Assembly (NCBI GenBank): GCA_007115705.1
Contig: QXEO01000532.1
Span: forward strand, 562,756 to 626,755
Direction of reading: 5' to 3'
Source: Dactylis glomerata
Lineage: Eukaryota > Streptophyta > Magnoliopsida > Poales > Poaceae
DNA length: 64,000 nucleotides
Notes under the pieces: model-generated
Seen by the model: only the letters and a program-made list of their open reading frames with translations
Told to the model about the DNA's origin: nothing
The model's database searches: none
Shown here: positions 48,603 through 59,222 of the stretch, piece by piece
Numbering within the stretch: position 1 is the first letter of the stretch
Layout: the number at the start of each line of letters is the position of its first letter
Translations under genes and position numbers: made by a program

Positions 48603-49260
48603 AGGTGTGTTTGGTTAAGTGGCTATCCCTCTAGTGGTTATGGGTAGTCATATTTTAGGAGGTTAGCACCTGTTTGGTTAGTGGTGTGGGGTGGTTGAGG
48701 GTAGCCAATATTCCCTCAAAAGCTGGTTGAGGCCAACCACCAGAAAAGTGGTGGTTGAGGATAACCACCCGTGGGCAAGCAGTACACTCACTCGCAAAGC
48801 GTTTTTTTGCGGTGCTCACCTTTCCTCCTCCTCTCTTTTCCTCCAACAGAAAATCATGGCAGCTGCGGCGCCACGACCCCTAACCTGTCTCCTCTTGTTC
48901 TCTTTCCTACTCTCGGTGCACATTGGTCGCACAACAGGCGCATGCTCGATAGCGTGTGCGGCGCCACCATGCGGTCCGCAGACGTTGATCTTGGCCTAAG
49001 GCGGCTGCATCTTCGCTTGTAGCTAGCTAAGATCCATGGCTGCAGCTAGCTAAGATCCATTCCTTTTATACCGATCGATTCATAAATGACTGCAGCTAGC
49101 TATATTGATTGATTCCTAGTCCGAGTCTGTGGCCAGCTAGAGGCAAATTCCGTTCTAATTTGGTAGCACAACGTATATGTATCTCAAGCGGTATCCTCAC
49201 CATCCTAACAAAGAGGTGACTATATCACCTCAACCATCTTTTAACCCTGAAACCAAACAC
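48603..49260 (+). mobile_element. Candidate TIR transposon with TGTTTGGTT subterminal repeats
   Basis: The left end AGGTGTGTTTGGTTAAG and the right end AACCAAACAC are inverted. Further inverted or direct copies of TGTTTGGTT and GGTGGTTGAGG occur near both ends (48674, 48750, 49228, 49300). The GGTGTGTTTGGTT end is typical of PIF/Harbinger-Tourist elements. Exact borders are uncertain because similar TTGGTT-rich sequence continues to about 49340. A small secreted-peptide ORF lies inside. Confidence 0.5.
48856..48999 (+). CDS. Small secreted Cys-containing peptide, possibly truncated
   Basis: ATG at 48856 opens 47 codons. It encodes a typical signal peptide (MAAAAPRPLTCLLLFSFLLS, then VHIGRTTGA) followed by a short tail with cysteines (CSIACAAPPCGP) and a stop at 48997. 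The upstream region has a pyrimidine-rich stretch like a plant 5' UTR. Right after the stop, another frame reads GCIFACS and a stop, so an ancestral longer cysteine-rich peptide may have been cut by a one- or two-base indel. The family is not recognised. The ORF lies in a TIR element and may be a captured host exon. Confidence 0.4.
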   Translation: MAAAAPRPLTCLLLFSFLLSVHIGRTTGACSIACAAPPCGPQTLILA

Positions 49261-49362
49261 AAATATGGCTATGATTAACCACCTTTTAATCCACTCAACC
49301 AAACAGAAAAAGTGGTTAACCCCAACCACATGGTTAGGGTACCCATAGTTGGACTGAGACCC

Positions 49363-51597
49363 AGTGCCTCGATGAAGGCAAGGTACAGGTGAACAGTGCG
49401 GTGCCTTGCTGACTCAACCGTTGGATCGAAAATAGACATATAAGATTAAGTATTGTAGCAGAACACTATAGATGGCCCTGTAGCACTCGCACCTCAGACA
49501 AATCGTTTTTTTTTGAACACAGAAATTTTTATTGACTTAACAACAACGTACATGTACAATTTTGCATTGCTCAATGCATGAAACTACAACTATATCTGCA
49601 TTTAGGCATGTATTTGCTCCTGAATCTAAGCACCTGAAGCTAAAAGAAGCATTCTGAATCTTCAGTGCTAACTTGGCTTGATGATGAGCTCTGAAATTAT
49701 AACCTCTATTTATATGAAATATCCTGGAAGCATCAAAGGCTGGTGAGGATGCTAATAGAGCGAGTTGTGGTCTGATGGTCCAATGTCCAGGAGTAAGCAT
49801 CATGTTTTGCGCCGCTGCCGCAGTCGCCAACGCCGCACAGTCTGTTAAGAAGGTAGCCTGCTGGATCTGAAGTATTCCTGCAATCTGGGATGCTAAAGTC
49901 AGGCTGTATGCCTCAGCCTGAATGGCTGATGTTGCTGGTGGAGATATCGCCGAGATGCACAGCTGAGAACAACATCGACCACCTCCGAGCTGTATGAAAA
50001 TACCTAAGCCGGCAACCGCTGATCTGCCGTTCGGACCTGGAGACCAAGCTGCATCCGAGAAGATGATGGGATATGAGATGGTGGACACTTCTTTGATAGT
50101 TCTTCTAGGTGTGGGTGTTGTCTGTTTGTCAGCATGACCCTGACTTTGTTGTCCCTGCACTGAAGCATCATCTAGCATCCCGAACCTTGAAGAGCAAGTT
50201 ATAACGCCTGTCTTGGAGGAAACTTCTACCTCCATATTGGAACCTTGCATGATCGCCATCGCTGCAGCATAAACCTGAGAAGGGGTACTTACTTTCCTGC
50301 AAAAACGGGCATCGTTTCGAGCTTTCCAAATACACCACAAGAACGTATATAGAGAGGTAATGCTTATATGTGGGTGATGAGAAGTAAGCAGAGTTTGGAT
50401 CATTAATGGGATAGAGCAATTATGTTGGGCTAAGAATTCAGTTTTGATGTACCAAGGATAACTATACCAAGCTGCTTTAGAAAAAGGGCATAGGAAAAAG
50501 AGGTGCATTTCATCCTCAAGATTTCCACAAGTAGGGCAATTTTCACTTATGTGTTTGGAGTACTTACCTGCCCTTTTACCTGTAGCTAGTGCATTCCTGA
50601 GAAGTCTCCAAGCAAAAGTTTGGACATGGGGCGCCATTTGTTTCTCTTTCCACATCTGAGTGAGTAAATCTATAATGTTTGGAGGAACAAGTTTTGGTCT
50701 CTGCCTTGGAGAAAGTTGGAGGTTGTTGAAGCAGTGTTTATATGCACTCTTGGGAGAGAATTGTCCTGCAGGGGTTAGCTTCCACACTAGAATGTCCTGG
50801 CCAACAGCAGTAATAATGGGAGTTTGAAGAATTGAATTAGCTACTACAGGATTAAACAAAGAGTTTATTAAGTTTGCATTCCAACATTTTTGTCCCGGAA
50901 TCCAAAGGTCTTTTACTTGACCAGGATAAGTAAAAGGTTGTTGCTGGATTATTAGATTATCGTAGATACCTTCCCAACCATGAAACCAAGGAGTGCTCCA
51001 AACTGAACTGTTGCCATCAACAATTTGGTAACCTGTTGCTGAAACTAGTAGCGGTCTTACCTTTAAAACTGCAGTCCAGAAGGCAGATTTTGGTACATTT
51101 GATTTAGCTCTCCATATAGATGTGTCGTGATGATACTTGGCCTTGAGAACTTGAGCTAATTGGCTATCTGGCTCCTTTGCGAGCCTCCATGCTGCAGAGA
51201 GAATAAGCCCTTGATTGATTGTCTGCAAGTTCCTGATACCTAGACCACCAGCTTTTTTGTCTGTGCATATATCAGCCCATGCTCTAAGACAAAGACTTTT
51301 TGTTGTTTGGTCTTCTTGTACACCTGTCCACCAAAAGTTTCTGAAGATAGCTGTTAGTTTTGTAAGGAACTTTTTTGAGAAAAGGATATTTGACATGTAG
51401 TAGACGGGTATTGAGGCAAACACTGATTTGATTAGAGTGAGTCTGGCTGCATGGTATTCAGACAAATCGTTGTAGCAATATTGTAGATGGGTCCTATGGG
51501 ACTGACTCATCTCAACCATCTATTCTTAATCCAACGACTATTAACAAAGATCAAAGCATCCTACTGTTCGTCGGTGCCTTGTCTTCATCAAGGCACT
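49363..51597. mobile_element. MITE-like TIR element split by a LINE
   Basis: The left end AGTGCCTCGATGAAGGCAAGG and following DNA is the imperfect inverse of the right end, which closes TTGTCTTCATCAAGGCACT at 51597. Both arms also share inverse GAACAGT and CCGTTGGAT/ATCCAACGA words in the same order, giving arms of about 85 bp. Without the LINE the element is about 271 bp. No transposase is encoded. The superfamily is unknown; no clear target duplication was found. Confidence 0.6.
49508..51457 (-). mobile_element. 5'-truncated LINE inserted in the MITE-like element
   Basis: The 14-bp target duplication TCAGACAAATCGTT is at 49494-49507 and 51458-51471. A T run (the poly-A tail on the minus strand) follows the left copy. 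The minus strand encodes the end of RT (TLIKSVFASIPVYYMSNIL), a zf-RVT zinc domain (QTFAWRLLRNALATGKR, then CPTCGNLEDEMHLFFLCPF) and an RNase H domain with the carboxylates in FSDAAW, QAEAYSL and FLTDCAAL. The endonuclease and RT core are lost. The frame is open from 51519 to 49537 (660 codons). Its first 20 or so codons are host-flank sequence, so it is not an intact LINE ORF2. Confidence 0.92.
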
Positions 51598-51898
51598 AGA
51601 CGTAACTGAGGAGTCGATCGGAATTAGGAAGAAGCCGGGCCCACATGCAGTACGCATGGCGCCCATCTTCAGTTCTCACGCCGAGGCCCAGCAGTCAATG
51701 TCTTAATCAACCCCAACCAAGCAAAGAATAGGAAGGAGGCAGGCAGCGAAAGACAGAGAGGGATTCAGATCCACCCTCGCCCCCTCGGTTTCTTCTCCCA
51801 CCACCAGCCCCAGATCCACCCGTCCCTCCGGCGATCTACGTCGCCAGGAGCGGCTCTAGGAGTAGCAGGAGTAGGAGGCGGCGAGCAGCGCCGAGAAG
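51598..51898 (+). promoter_or_regulatory. Promoter and 5' UTR region of SAR1
   Basis: Only about 300 bp separate the MITE-like element from the SAR1 start codon. The last 150 bp are CT-rich and purine-rich, like a grass 5' UTR (CCTCGGTTTCTTCTCCCACC). No clear TATA box is visible. The start ATG at 51899 is preceded by GCCGAGAAG, an acceptable initiation context with a purine at -3. Confidence 0.55.
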
Positions 51899-53686
51899 AT
51901 GTTCCTGTGGGACTGGTTCTACGGGGTGCTGGCCTCGCTCGGCCTGTGGCAGAAGGAGGCCAAGATCCTCTTCCTCGGCCTCGACAACGCCGGCAAGACC
52001 ACCCTCCTCCACATGCTCAAGGACGAGGTACGTGCACCGGATATCACCTCGCTGCCTGGATCTGGCACCATCTGGTAGATCTGATCCGTGTCTCACTGCG
52101 TTTGCATGTGCGTTTGGATCGATGCAGCGGCTGGTGCAGCACCAACCAACGCAGCACCCCACGTCTGAGGAGCTCAGCATCGGCAAGATCAAGTTCAAAG
52201 CCTTCGACCTCGGAGGCCACCAGATCGCTCGCCGAGTCTGGAAAGACTACTACGCTAAGGTTACGCTCTATACCTCTTCTCTATCTGTACTGCGCTGCCT
52301 TTGTCAAGTCAGATCTCATCCACCCGAGGAATGAATTCCTTTCCTTCTGGTGCTAGTTGCGCCATATTTATCTTCTGCGTTGAATTGAAAAGAGTAGCTG
52401 TTGGTACTTTTAAGATTATCGTTCATAATATTCAAGGAATGTTGTAGATCACTGAATTGCGGAAAAACAGTTGACAGTATATTCTGCAGTTCTGCATGTA
52501 ATAGCTTTGCCATACGCAAGGGATCTTTGATCATTACCTGTGCTAGAAAAGAAAACCCAATAGATTTCATGTTTGTTGGAGTTGTTGCCTTGCTACACAT
52601 ATCAACTGCACAGCTACGGACATGTGCAAACAACTAAGCACTACAGTCTTCTCGTTGTGGGTTGTTTTTGCGTTCGTGTTTACATGGTATTGGTACTTGC
52701 TACTTTGTTAGTTTTAGTATGATGATTGTCTTGTCGAAATTACATGTGCTTTGGCGCTTTGTAACATAATGAACTTTGTTTTCCACCATCAAGTCATTAT
52801 GCTTTATATGAAAACCAAGAATTTTGTTTAAAAAATCATTACTGAGTTATGCTGCTTAAAATTTCTGCAAAATTCCTTGCCAGTCTGAGCAGGCCCTCGC
52901 TGGTGCACCATAGGATTTTAGCCAGACAGTATTAAGTCATCGTGCAACGCATATGCCTTTGCTTGGAGCTGGGAGTTTTGTGTTACTGTTTTATACACTG
53001 CAACAGTACCTGTTATAATGATGTATTTATAATTTGATTATCACAATTTACTGTGAGATTTTATCTGTGGTTAAAGCTCTCAAGATTCTTACGTTAAAAT
53101 GAGTCAGCTGCTCTTATATGAAGATTGGACTTGTTATGTATTGATCTCTATTGTCCTTAGTAAATTTTGCCCTCTTTTGTTTCTTGTAAATGTAGCAAGA
53201 CATGATTTGGTGAGCATATTTGCTACTTGCAGTTTTCATCTGCTGCTCTATGATAATTTATTCCAGTACTCTTGAATAGTTGGATATGCATTTTTTTTCT
53301 CACTAAATAGCATCATTCTTCTGCGCAGTTAATATTCTTGCTAACTTTTTGTCTTGTCCCAACAGGTTGATGCTGTAGTATACTTGGTAGATGCATACGA
53401 CAAGGAGCGCTTTGCTGAATCAAAAAAGGAGCTTGATGCTCTCCTTTCTGATGATTCCTTGGCAAACGTACCATTTCTCATTCTTGGCAATAAGATTGAT
53501 ATCCCATATGCTGCCTCAGAAGAAGAGCTACGGTATCACTTAGGCCTTAGCAACTTCACAACTGGGAAGGGCAAGGTCAGCCTTGTTGACTCCAATGTCC
53601 GGCCTCTTGAGGTGTTCATGTGCAGTGTTGTCCGCAAGATGGGCTATGGCGATGGGTTCAAGTGGGTCTCCCAGTACATCAAGTAG
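51899..53686 (+). CDS. SAR1: SAR1-type small GTPase (COPII coat assembly), three exons
   Basis: Exons are 51899-52027, 52128-52259 and 53366-53686. The introns are GTACGT...GATGCAG and GTTACG...CAACAG, both in phase 0. The product is 193 residues, the usual SAR1 length. The start MFLWDWFYGVLASLGLWQKE is the amphipathic N-terminus that SAR1 inserts in the ER membrane. It lacks the myristoylated Gly of ARFs. The P-loop GLDNAGKT is at residues 27-34, switch II DLGGHQ at 70-75 with the hydrolysis-related His74, and NKID at 129-132. SAR1-GTP recruits Sec23/24 and Sec13/31 to form ER exit vesicles; SEC12 loads GTP. All key residues are present and the frame is intact. It is the only clearly functional host gene in the window. 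Which SAR1 paralogue it is cannot be told here. Confidence 0.97.
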
Positions 53687-54232
53687 AGCTCTTACTGGTC
53701 ACAGCGTGCATACTTTGCCCATCAAATTTTTCCTGTCATTTGCTCCGGTTGTTTGTTTGTCACGACAGCAATGATATCATGACGGTATCTGAGGGTATGA
53801 AGAGAAAAACAATGCTTAACATTGGGTGCCATGCTGAATCTTGTTTAGCGTCAAACCATTTGATATTTTGAACTCCTAAAATTCTTTTGCTTTTCCATAG
53901 GACTTTACTGAAGACTTCATGGTGATGGATTATAAGATTATTTCTTCAATGATTTTCTGTTTATTACTGATTAGTTATCATTTATAAGTTTGTGTTACAT
54001 GTTGATGTTTTAATCTCGATTCTCTAGCATCAGAGATTTGATGTTAGAATGTTGGCTGGATTGGCATATTTTATCACAAATCAAACAAGCCAGTATGAGG
54101 TGTTTGGTTGATTGAGGCAACTTATCTTTGTATGGATAATCTAGTGGAATCGTTGTAGTGTTCAACTTTTTTTGGGGTTTAATATGGCTAATACTCTTAA
54201 GTGTACAATAACCATGATGTTTGGATTTAATC
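53687..54232 (+). other. SAR1 3' UTR and downstream DNA
   Basis: The first 250 bp are probably 3' UTR. No canonical AATAAA is evident. AT-rich words such as TTTATTACTGATTAG (about 53960) could serve as plant polyadenylation elements. Nothing else is recognised. Confidence 0.5.
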
Positions 54233-54393
54233 TACTCACTCCCATCACTATTATAAGGCCTAGATATTTTTGAAATGCATTTATATCTAGATGTATTTTA
54301 GTGTATAGGCTAACTCATTTGTCATTCTGGTTTTTATCTACTAATTAACAATGAAATCTCTGAAAGGTAATATAATAGTGAACTGAGGTAGTA
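54233..54393. mobile_element. Degenerate Stowaway-like MITE
   Basis: TACTCACTCCCATCACTATTATA at the left and TATAATAGTGAACTGAGGTAGTA at the right are an imperfect inverted pair bounded by TA. The interior has TAGATATTTTTGAAATGC, a Stowaway-like pattern. Length is about 161 bp. Confidence 0.65.
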
Positions 54394-54413
54394 CTTACAA
54401 TAACAATAACAAT

Positions 54414-54534
54414 GAGAAAATTCCTTATATGACACTACTTGTAAAATATGATTCCTTATATGACACTCAAATTTTTTGCCTCTCCTAGATGACTTGTGTA
54501 AATTTTGTTCCTTATATGACACTTTAGTGCATTA
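54414..54534. repeat. Left TIR of the Mutator-like element
   Basis: It carries three spaced copies of CCTTATATGACACT, as direct subrepeats. It ends AGTGCATTA, the same word that ends the right TIR in inverse form (59716-59724). Confidence 0.75.
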
Positions 54535-56538
54535 CTAGCTAAAAAAATGCCCGTATGTTGCCGCGTACCTTCCTCTTTATGCCCTCTGTCCTTTCATAGT
54601 TCTTGTCATATTAGTAGTTAAAAGTGTTAAACTACAATAACAACAAAAATTATGAAAAAGAGCTAGGATGGAGAAACTCTTGTACTCCTTTAGTTTCTAT
54701 AACCAACATGTAGTTTTTCTTTTAGAAACTTTCTGATTATGTATGTGTTCTATATTTTTAATTACGATTATACACCTAGAGAAAGAAAAAGGAGGATGTT
54801 CGATATGTTTGATAGAAACTGACGCGGATGTTGTTCAGCATATTCACTTATCCCCGGGGTTGTACTTAGTTCCTTGGTACCAAATACCAGCATTGTAAGA
54901 GTAAGCTTGTTGCACCACTTATTGTATGAGTCATCCAATGAAATTTATTCGTGATTTTTTTTATGGCATAGTCAAACACTTCTTACGCAAATATGGATAA
55001 AACATGTCTAGTGATACCCGCTGTCCTGAATGTACACAATCACATACAAATACCTTCCCATGAAAATAGTTATCATCGACATGAACGGCAATGCGATGTA
55101 TTCAACGCTGAGTCTTGGAGCAAAAGTCGCTAGACTCGGACATGAACGACAATAACCACCGATGCACCTAGTCCGTGCCTATTTCATACAAAAATAACTA
55201 ATAAAACCACCACAAGAATTATAAAAAGGTTAGAATATTTAATATCAAGACATAAAGATTTGCGGCAACGTGCGGGAATATAGAAAGTATGACATAGTAT
55301 CACTTTTAGGGGCGCACAGAATAAAAATAGATTCTTGTCACCGTCGATTCCGGAGATACGTTGTTGTGATGTAGTTCAATTTATAATATGATCATGACAA
55401 AAAGTGTTGAACCGATAGAGTATTAAATTATCATGTCCAACAAATAGTTACTCTCGACATATGAACGTGAATGCGATGACCCACGAAGCACCTAGTCCGC
55501 TCCCGGCTCCCATCTTTTTTCCTAGTAATGTGGCAAACATCTTTTCGAAAAAACAAAAATCATTTGAACCCTCTCTTTTGTTAATTTACCTCTGTTATTC
55601 TCTACATGGAAGAAAAAGAAAAAAACAGGACTACTGGAGAATGGCTTAGTTACTTAACCACAAAAGTTTAATTGGCGCCAAAATCAAAACGTACTGGTGG
55701 ATCCCTAGATGACCTCTCGAGGATCACGTTCTTTCCTTGTCGGCCCACCTTCTTCTCATCATCTTAGTGGTCGCCGGGGAAGTCGTCTTGGTGGTCGTCG
55801 GGGAAGGCGAGCTACGTGTCTGAGCTGGGCTGCACGAACGACATACTGGAGGCGGACGTCGTTTTTTCTAGCGATCGAAACCAAGACCACCATCACCGAT
55901 TGCAACTCAATACTCCAGCAACTCATACTCCAATAGACTGAGTTTGTTTTAATTGCTGGGATAAGCAAGCGTTTTGATAGGGGTGTGCTTGTTAGGAGGA
56001 TTTTTTTGTTAGGTGTGCATGAGTTTGGGATGAGAAGGTTTTTTTTTTTTGGATAAGATGGTTGTTACTTTTATTTGGGTGTTCTTGTTAGCTAAATGCT
56101 CGCATGCTGCCATGAAATAACTGAAAAATGTATCGACACAATGATTGTCATTCAGAAGCATGTGTAGAGAATGACGACATATGGTTTCCATTCATATCTT
56201 TAGGATGGCAAAAAATCCTCCTAACAGAATAATCCCTTCAATAACTCAACTAACCCCTTAAAGGTGGAAAAAAAATCCTAACAGAGTACTCCCTTCAAAC
56301 GCATGGCTCTAACTTCTCACCTAAATTAACTCACGGCGGTGTAGCTTTTTGTTGACACAAATCTCCCTCATCACGTGTAGTTTGTTACTCGCCTGGAGCT
56401 GTAGTCATGGGGACGAGGACACACGACGCCATCAATAACTACAAGAGCAACTATGCACATCAGCCAACATCGCCAACAGCGGTCCACACAGATGCATATG
56501 TGCATGCCCGCGTAGAGGTTACCAACAAAAAAACTTAG
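54535..56538. other. Interior of the Mutator-like element, no gene assigned
   Basis: Two related segments (about 55077-55180 and 55456-55500) share ATGAACG, AATGCGATG and GCACCTAGTCCG. A short GC-rich piece at about 55705-55910 (GGTCGCCGGGGAAGTCGTC, then GGTGGTCGTCGGGGAAGG, internally repeated) could be a captured exon but shows no recognised domain. Confidence 0.45.
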
Positions 56539-56646
56539 TACTCTCTTCACACCCATATTACTCTTCGCTAATACGGATGTATCTATTAGTAAAATGTGTC
56601 TAGATATAGCTATATTAGCGAAAAATATTATGAGTCAGAGGGAGTA
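56539..56646. mobile_element. Stowaway-like MITE remnant
   Basis: The element is bounded by TA (56539 and 56645). The left end CTCTCTTCACACCCATA and right end ATTATGAGTCAGAGGGAG are a diverged inverted pair. The inner CTTCGCTAATA and TATTAGCGAAAA are complementary. About 108 bp. Confidence 0.7.
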
Positions 56647-56913
56647 CTTGCATCCACGCCTATGTGCTACGTACTCTAGACATTCGATTAGATTGGGTTT
56701 GGCGAACCGATGCATCCACGACACCGGCAACTCGGCTAGCTACACGTGAATTACGCGTGATGTCCAGACGAAACGATATGCATGCAAAAAAAAAAAGACG
56801 AAACAATATCGAGGAAGACAGATACGCGGCAACAAGCAGTGACACGTGGTGCACGTACAAGGCGGGGGACGGTAGGCTTTGATCCCCGAGGGGAAGGTAG
56901 CATTTTCTTGGAA

Positions 56914-57030
56914 CGAATCTTTTTTTTGACTTATTAGTGGTATTGGTGGGTAATTTGGTGTTTAGTCTAAGGGCAAAATCGGAAACTAAAAGTGTGACCA
57001 CGGACACCGCTTTTGCTTTAATAGTAAAGA
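56914..57030. repeat. Direct repeat, copy 1 (partner 58781-58900)
   Basis: The segment contains GGTGGGTAATTTGGTGTTTAG, then GGGCAAAATCGGAAACTAAA and GGACACCGCTTTTGCTTTAATAGTAAA. The second copy 1.87 kb away is in the same orientation with about 85-90% identity by eye. The pair brackets a LINE tail and the 58.2-kb gene fragment. It may be the end of a repeated captured unit or of an unrecognised element. Confidence 0.7.
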
Positions 57031-57072
57031 TTTACCTTTAGTCTAGGAACCCATAGTATGCTTTTTCTTTTG

Positions 57073-57446
57073 CCCCCTTCAAGTACAAGTTCAATCCCTG
57101 GCTAGCGATCAGAGGTAGATGTTGGACGGCGCAGTCGCACCTCTACAATCTGGGCAGGAGAAGGTGGCCAACTCTGTCATCATGTTAACGATGCGAGCTA
57201 TATGGCTTGAGCGCAACGCTCAGGTGTTCGACGCAACCGCGTCCTCAATCTCGCGCGTGCTAGACTCGATCATTGCGGAGTGGGAGATGTGGGTCACTTG
57301 TAGACGTGGGCACGCGCGAGGAATACCATAGCTTTTTATTCAGTTTCGCTCAATGTGGAGCGCGGTGATTTGGTCACCACGCAACTCTCGTAAAAAAATT
57401 CTCCCATCTTAATGCAATGACGCGCAGCCTGCGTGTTCTCGAAAAA
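57073..57446 (+). mobile_element. LINE 3'-end insertion, plus strand
   Basis: Near-perfect flanks ATAGTATGCTTTTTC (from 57053) and ATAGTATGTTTTTTTC (from 57447) look like a target duplication. The body encodes a typical LINE ORF2 C-terminus (57119-57331: LTMRAIWLERNAQVFD, then IIAEWEMWV) and a tail CAGCCTGCGTGTTCTCGAAAAAA ending in poly-A. The remainder of ORF2 is missing. Confidence 0.75.
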
Positions 57447-58175
57447 ATAGTATGTTTTTTTCATTGGTGATTTTAGTAGTTCATTTCCTCCCTTCCTTGG
57501 GCTGCCTATCCCATATATTAACCTGATTTTATATTTCAAGGGAAGCAAATTAATACACTACATCTGAAAATGCAAGAGACTAACTATTTTCCTAGCATGC
57601 AAAGAACATACCACATGCAAGCATTTTGTCTTTTCAACTTCAGTTGGTCTTTTCTTACTCTCTTTTTTGTTGCTTGATCATGTCCTCTTGCTGCTGGAAA
57701 AGATTAGCACCTTTATGCATAGAATTATCACTAATGACAAGTAAAAAGCAGATAATTAATTTGTATGCAAATTACATGAAGAAGTATATATCGTGTCTTA
57801 CGCAGTCTTAAAGCTGAACATGTTTTATATCATAGTCCGTCTTCGCCTAGCCACGTCCGAACAATGCATGCCGATATATGTTCTTGTTCAACCTTTCTTA
57901 TGCTTGTAGCCTTGCTGATTTCTTCAGACATTACATATGCACCAACTGTTACAAAACAAAGTTCAGCAATTTGACAACGCTTTTTTTGGCAATGCTACAA
58001 ACACAGAATTAGAACACGTTGATGACACTGCTGATAGGGAGCTGTTAGAGTGGTACACCGTCTCTGAAAAGGGAATTAAAGGAAGTTAAAATGACACAAT
58101 GTCAACACTCAGCGATAAAGATTAAAAAAATTCTAAAGCACAAGCAAGCATGTGAAGTAATCTTGGATGGACAAG
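57447..58175. other. Interior of the Mutator-like element, nothing recognised
   Basis: AT-rich DNA without a clear frame. It could be intron or 3' flank of the captured gene fragment to its right, since that fragment reads on the minus strand toward this side. Confidence 0.4.
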
Positions 58176-58619
58176 TCACAAGACGATTACTTTGAGCTGC
58201 CGGGAGTTACGGTCGAGCTGGGCACGACTGGCCTGCAGAAGCTCCGACACGCCATCACCGGTGTCAGCCGCTTTGATGAAGTAATATTGGATGGACGAGA
58301 CGATCTCTGAGAGGGTCAGGCGGCGTACCACCATCCGCATTTCCGTCGCAATGAACCAGCTCCCCGATCTGTTTCCCACCTCATCCTTTATTGATCGCCC
58401 TCCCATCTGCTGGAATGCACATCTGCAACAACCACAATCGGGTTGGCAGGCCAGACCGCCAGAGACGAACGGAGGCGATCTGGGCTCTTGTCCGACGGTG
58501 GAGTCCCTGGGCGTGGGTCTGGCGGCTACCGGATGTCGCGGAATGGAGTGGTGAGAGGAAGTAGCAGAACGCGGCGGTGGTGCAAGAGACGGGGCACGCG
58601 GTGGGAGAACCGGCGTCAC
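58176..58619 (-). pseudogene. Captured plant gene fragment, possibly DUF632-type
   Basis: The minus-strand frame has 147 codons. Its C-terminal half reads LTLSEIVSSIQYYFIKAADT, then GDGVSELLQASRAQLDRNSR. This resembles by recall the start of the DUF632 region of plant NRG2/bZIP-like proteins, where a Phe-hhKAa-sG motif precedes a DRN.RqL segment. The N-terminal half is Pro/Arg-rich with no domain. It lies inside the Mutator-like element between the two direct repeats and has no neighbouring exons that I can recognise. It is likely a transduplicated fragment rather than a working gene. Confidence 0.35.
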
Positions 58620-58780
58620 CGCGAAACCCTAGCAGTCCGCTCTCGCTCCGCACGAGAGAGATGAGGGGAAATTGGCTCCGGGATTCTGGGCAGGCTAAAA
58701 AAATCACTGATTTCGGTGGCCCACTTGTTCGGCACGAGATTTCGTTCGAGAGGGCTCCGGGATTCATATCGTTTACCTAG

Positions 58781-58900
58781 AATGAATCGTTATTTTACTT
58801 ATAAGTGGCAGTGGTGGGTAATTTTGTGTCTTATCTGAGGGCAAAATCGGAAACTAAAAGTGTGACACCGGACACCGCTTTTCGCTTTAATAGTAAATAT
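58781..58900. repeat. Direct repeat, copy 2 (partner 56914-57030)
   Basis: Contains GGTGGGTAATTTTGTGTCTTA, GGGCAAAATCGGAAACTAAA and GGACACCGCTTTTCGCTTTA, in the same orientation and order as copy 1. Confidence 0.7.
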
Positions 58901-59058
58901 ATGACTTATAAAGATGCTATTACCCCTAGTGCAATACATTTTTCATACTATAAATATGTGTGTATATACGTAAACGCGTACACCATGTATAGTATGTAAA
59001 ATTCGAGGGCGTGTTAGTGCATAGCTAGAGCATGCAGACCCCGCTCTCGATTGGCGGC

Positions 59059-59222
59059 GTGCATGCAGGTTTGCCTCAGCTAGCAAGGCATTCGCAATCG
59101 ATGCATGGAGGCTTGTTTGAGTTAGCTAGTTTTGCGGTGCATGCAAGCTTGCTTTAGCTAGCTAGGAATTGGTGATCGATCGATGCATGCATTGCACACT
59201 TGTTTGAGCTAGCAAAGCGCGC
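59059..59222. repeat. Four imperfect tandem units of about 35-48 bp
   Basis: Each unit begins near GCATGCA or GCATGGA, continues with CTTG(C/T)TT and then AGCTAGC(A/T)A. Units start at about 59059, 59103, 59137 and 59185. The pattern is rich in the palindromes GCATGC, GATCGATC and AGCTAGCT. No function is assigned. Confidence 0.6.

Noticed and set aside
52032..52637. Frames in the first and second SAR1 introns
   Set aside because: They fall in introns defined by clear splice sites and by the SAR1 protein reading through without them.
54060..54232. GGTGTTTGGTTGATT and ATGTTTGGATTTAAT considered as TIRs of a Tourist-like element
   Set aside because: The two TGTTTGG words are in the same orientation and no inverted ends or target duplication could be found.
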